NCBI GenBank assembly: GCA_947627215.1 | Contig: CANQVD010000028.1 | Coordinates: 1 to 51,180 of the forward strand | DNA: 51,180 bases | Direction: 5' to 3' | From: an uncultured Eisenbergiella sp. | GTDB lineage: Bacteria > Bacillota > Clostridia > Lachnospirales > Lachnospiraceae | Part shown: positions 51,092 to 51,180 of the stretch, in pieces | Layout: each line of letters opens with the position of its first letter | How positions within the stretch are numbered: the first letter of the stretch is position 1 | Translations under genes and position numbers: made by a program | Notes under the pieces: model-generated | Seen by the model: the letters and a program-made list of their open reading frames with translations, nothing else | The model's database searches: none | What the model was told of the DNA's origin: nothing

Positions 51092-51180
51092 GAGGGAATT
51101 AAACTTGAGTTTCCGCAGTTCTATCAGCAGAGCTCATATCTGGCAGTATCTGTTATAAATCCCTTAAAAATTATGCGCAA

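Overview
The window looks like a chromosomal segment of a fairly GC-rich member of the Clostridia, most likely Lachnospiraceae. The signs are T-box leaders in front of thrS and tyrS, AGGAGG-type ribosome binding sites, many TTGNNN-N17-TANNNT promoters, and protein families typical of gut clostridia (DUF5688, DUF1540, CmpB-like membrane proteins, SEC-C proteins, a HAD-BTAD regulator). Most of it is housekeeping and metabolic DNA. There is no prophage, integrative element, CRISPR array or insertion sequence. The most mobile-looking gene is an Rpn/PD-(D/E)XK nuclease at the right edge.

Layout. 1-5000: a tRNA-Thr cut by the window edge, then a leftward DUF1015-glgB-mscS operon. 5000-6800: two rightward genes, a 94-residue protein and a ferritin-like protein, driven from a promoter interleaved with the leftward DUF1015 promoter. 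7029-13927: a leftward leuB-ilvD-ilvB-serC-serA operon joining branched-chain and serine synthesis. 14155-19231: nitroreductase, RumA-like methyltransferase, GH105 hydrolase and HflK/HflC. 19398-20845: tRNA-Pro, a structured leader and infC-rpmI-rplT, with infC starting at ATT. 21177-24574: DUF1540 protein, thrS with its Thr T-box, and a SEC-C protein. 24817-27835: a helical protein, an SH3b membrane protein, tRNA-Arg in an unusual self-closing precursor, and a DUF5688 protein. 28280-31663: rightward ABC-F, PHP phosphoesterase and Cof-type HAD genes. 31763-42527: a long leftward run of pheA, DUF815 ATPase, ppx, ppk, maf, a HAD-BTAD fusion regulator, a GH29 fucosidase and a small protein. 42738-51008: a CmpB-like protein, tRNA-Leu, a lacI-type operon, degV-GGDEF, tyrS with its Tyr T-box, and the Rpn-type nuclease.

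Strongest unusual signals. (1) A family of composite palindromes with a shared core lies at the 3' ends of three leftward operons: a 203 bp copy, a 229 bp copy and a partial copy. (2) One protein fuses a HAD phosphatase domain to a SARP/BTAD-type regulator and a degenerate GGDEF-like tail. (3) In the tRNA-Arg transcript the predicted 5' end pairs with the terminator arm, enclosing the tRNA. (4) infC has an AUU start behind a terminator-bearing leader. (5) Two tandem 61 bp repeats upstream of pheA differ only by one compensated base pair. (6) A DUF1015 gene near serC and serA suggests a role in serine metabolism. Coordinates and motifs were read by eye. Family names come from motif recognition, not database searches.
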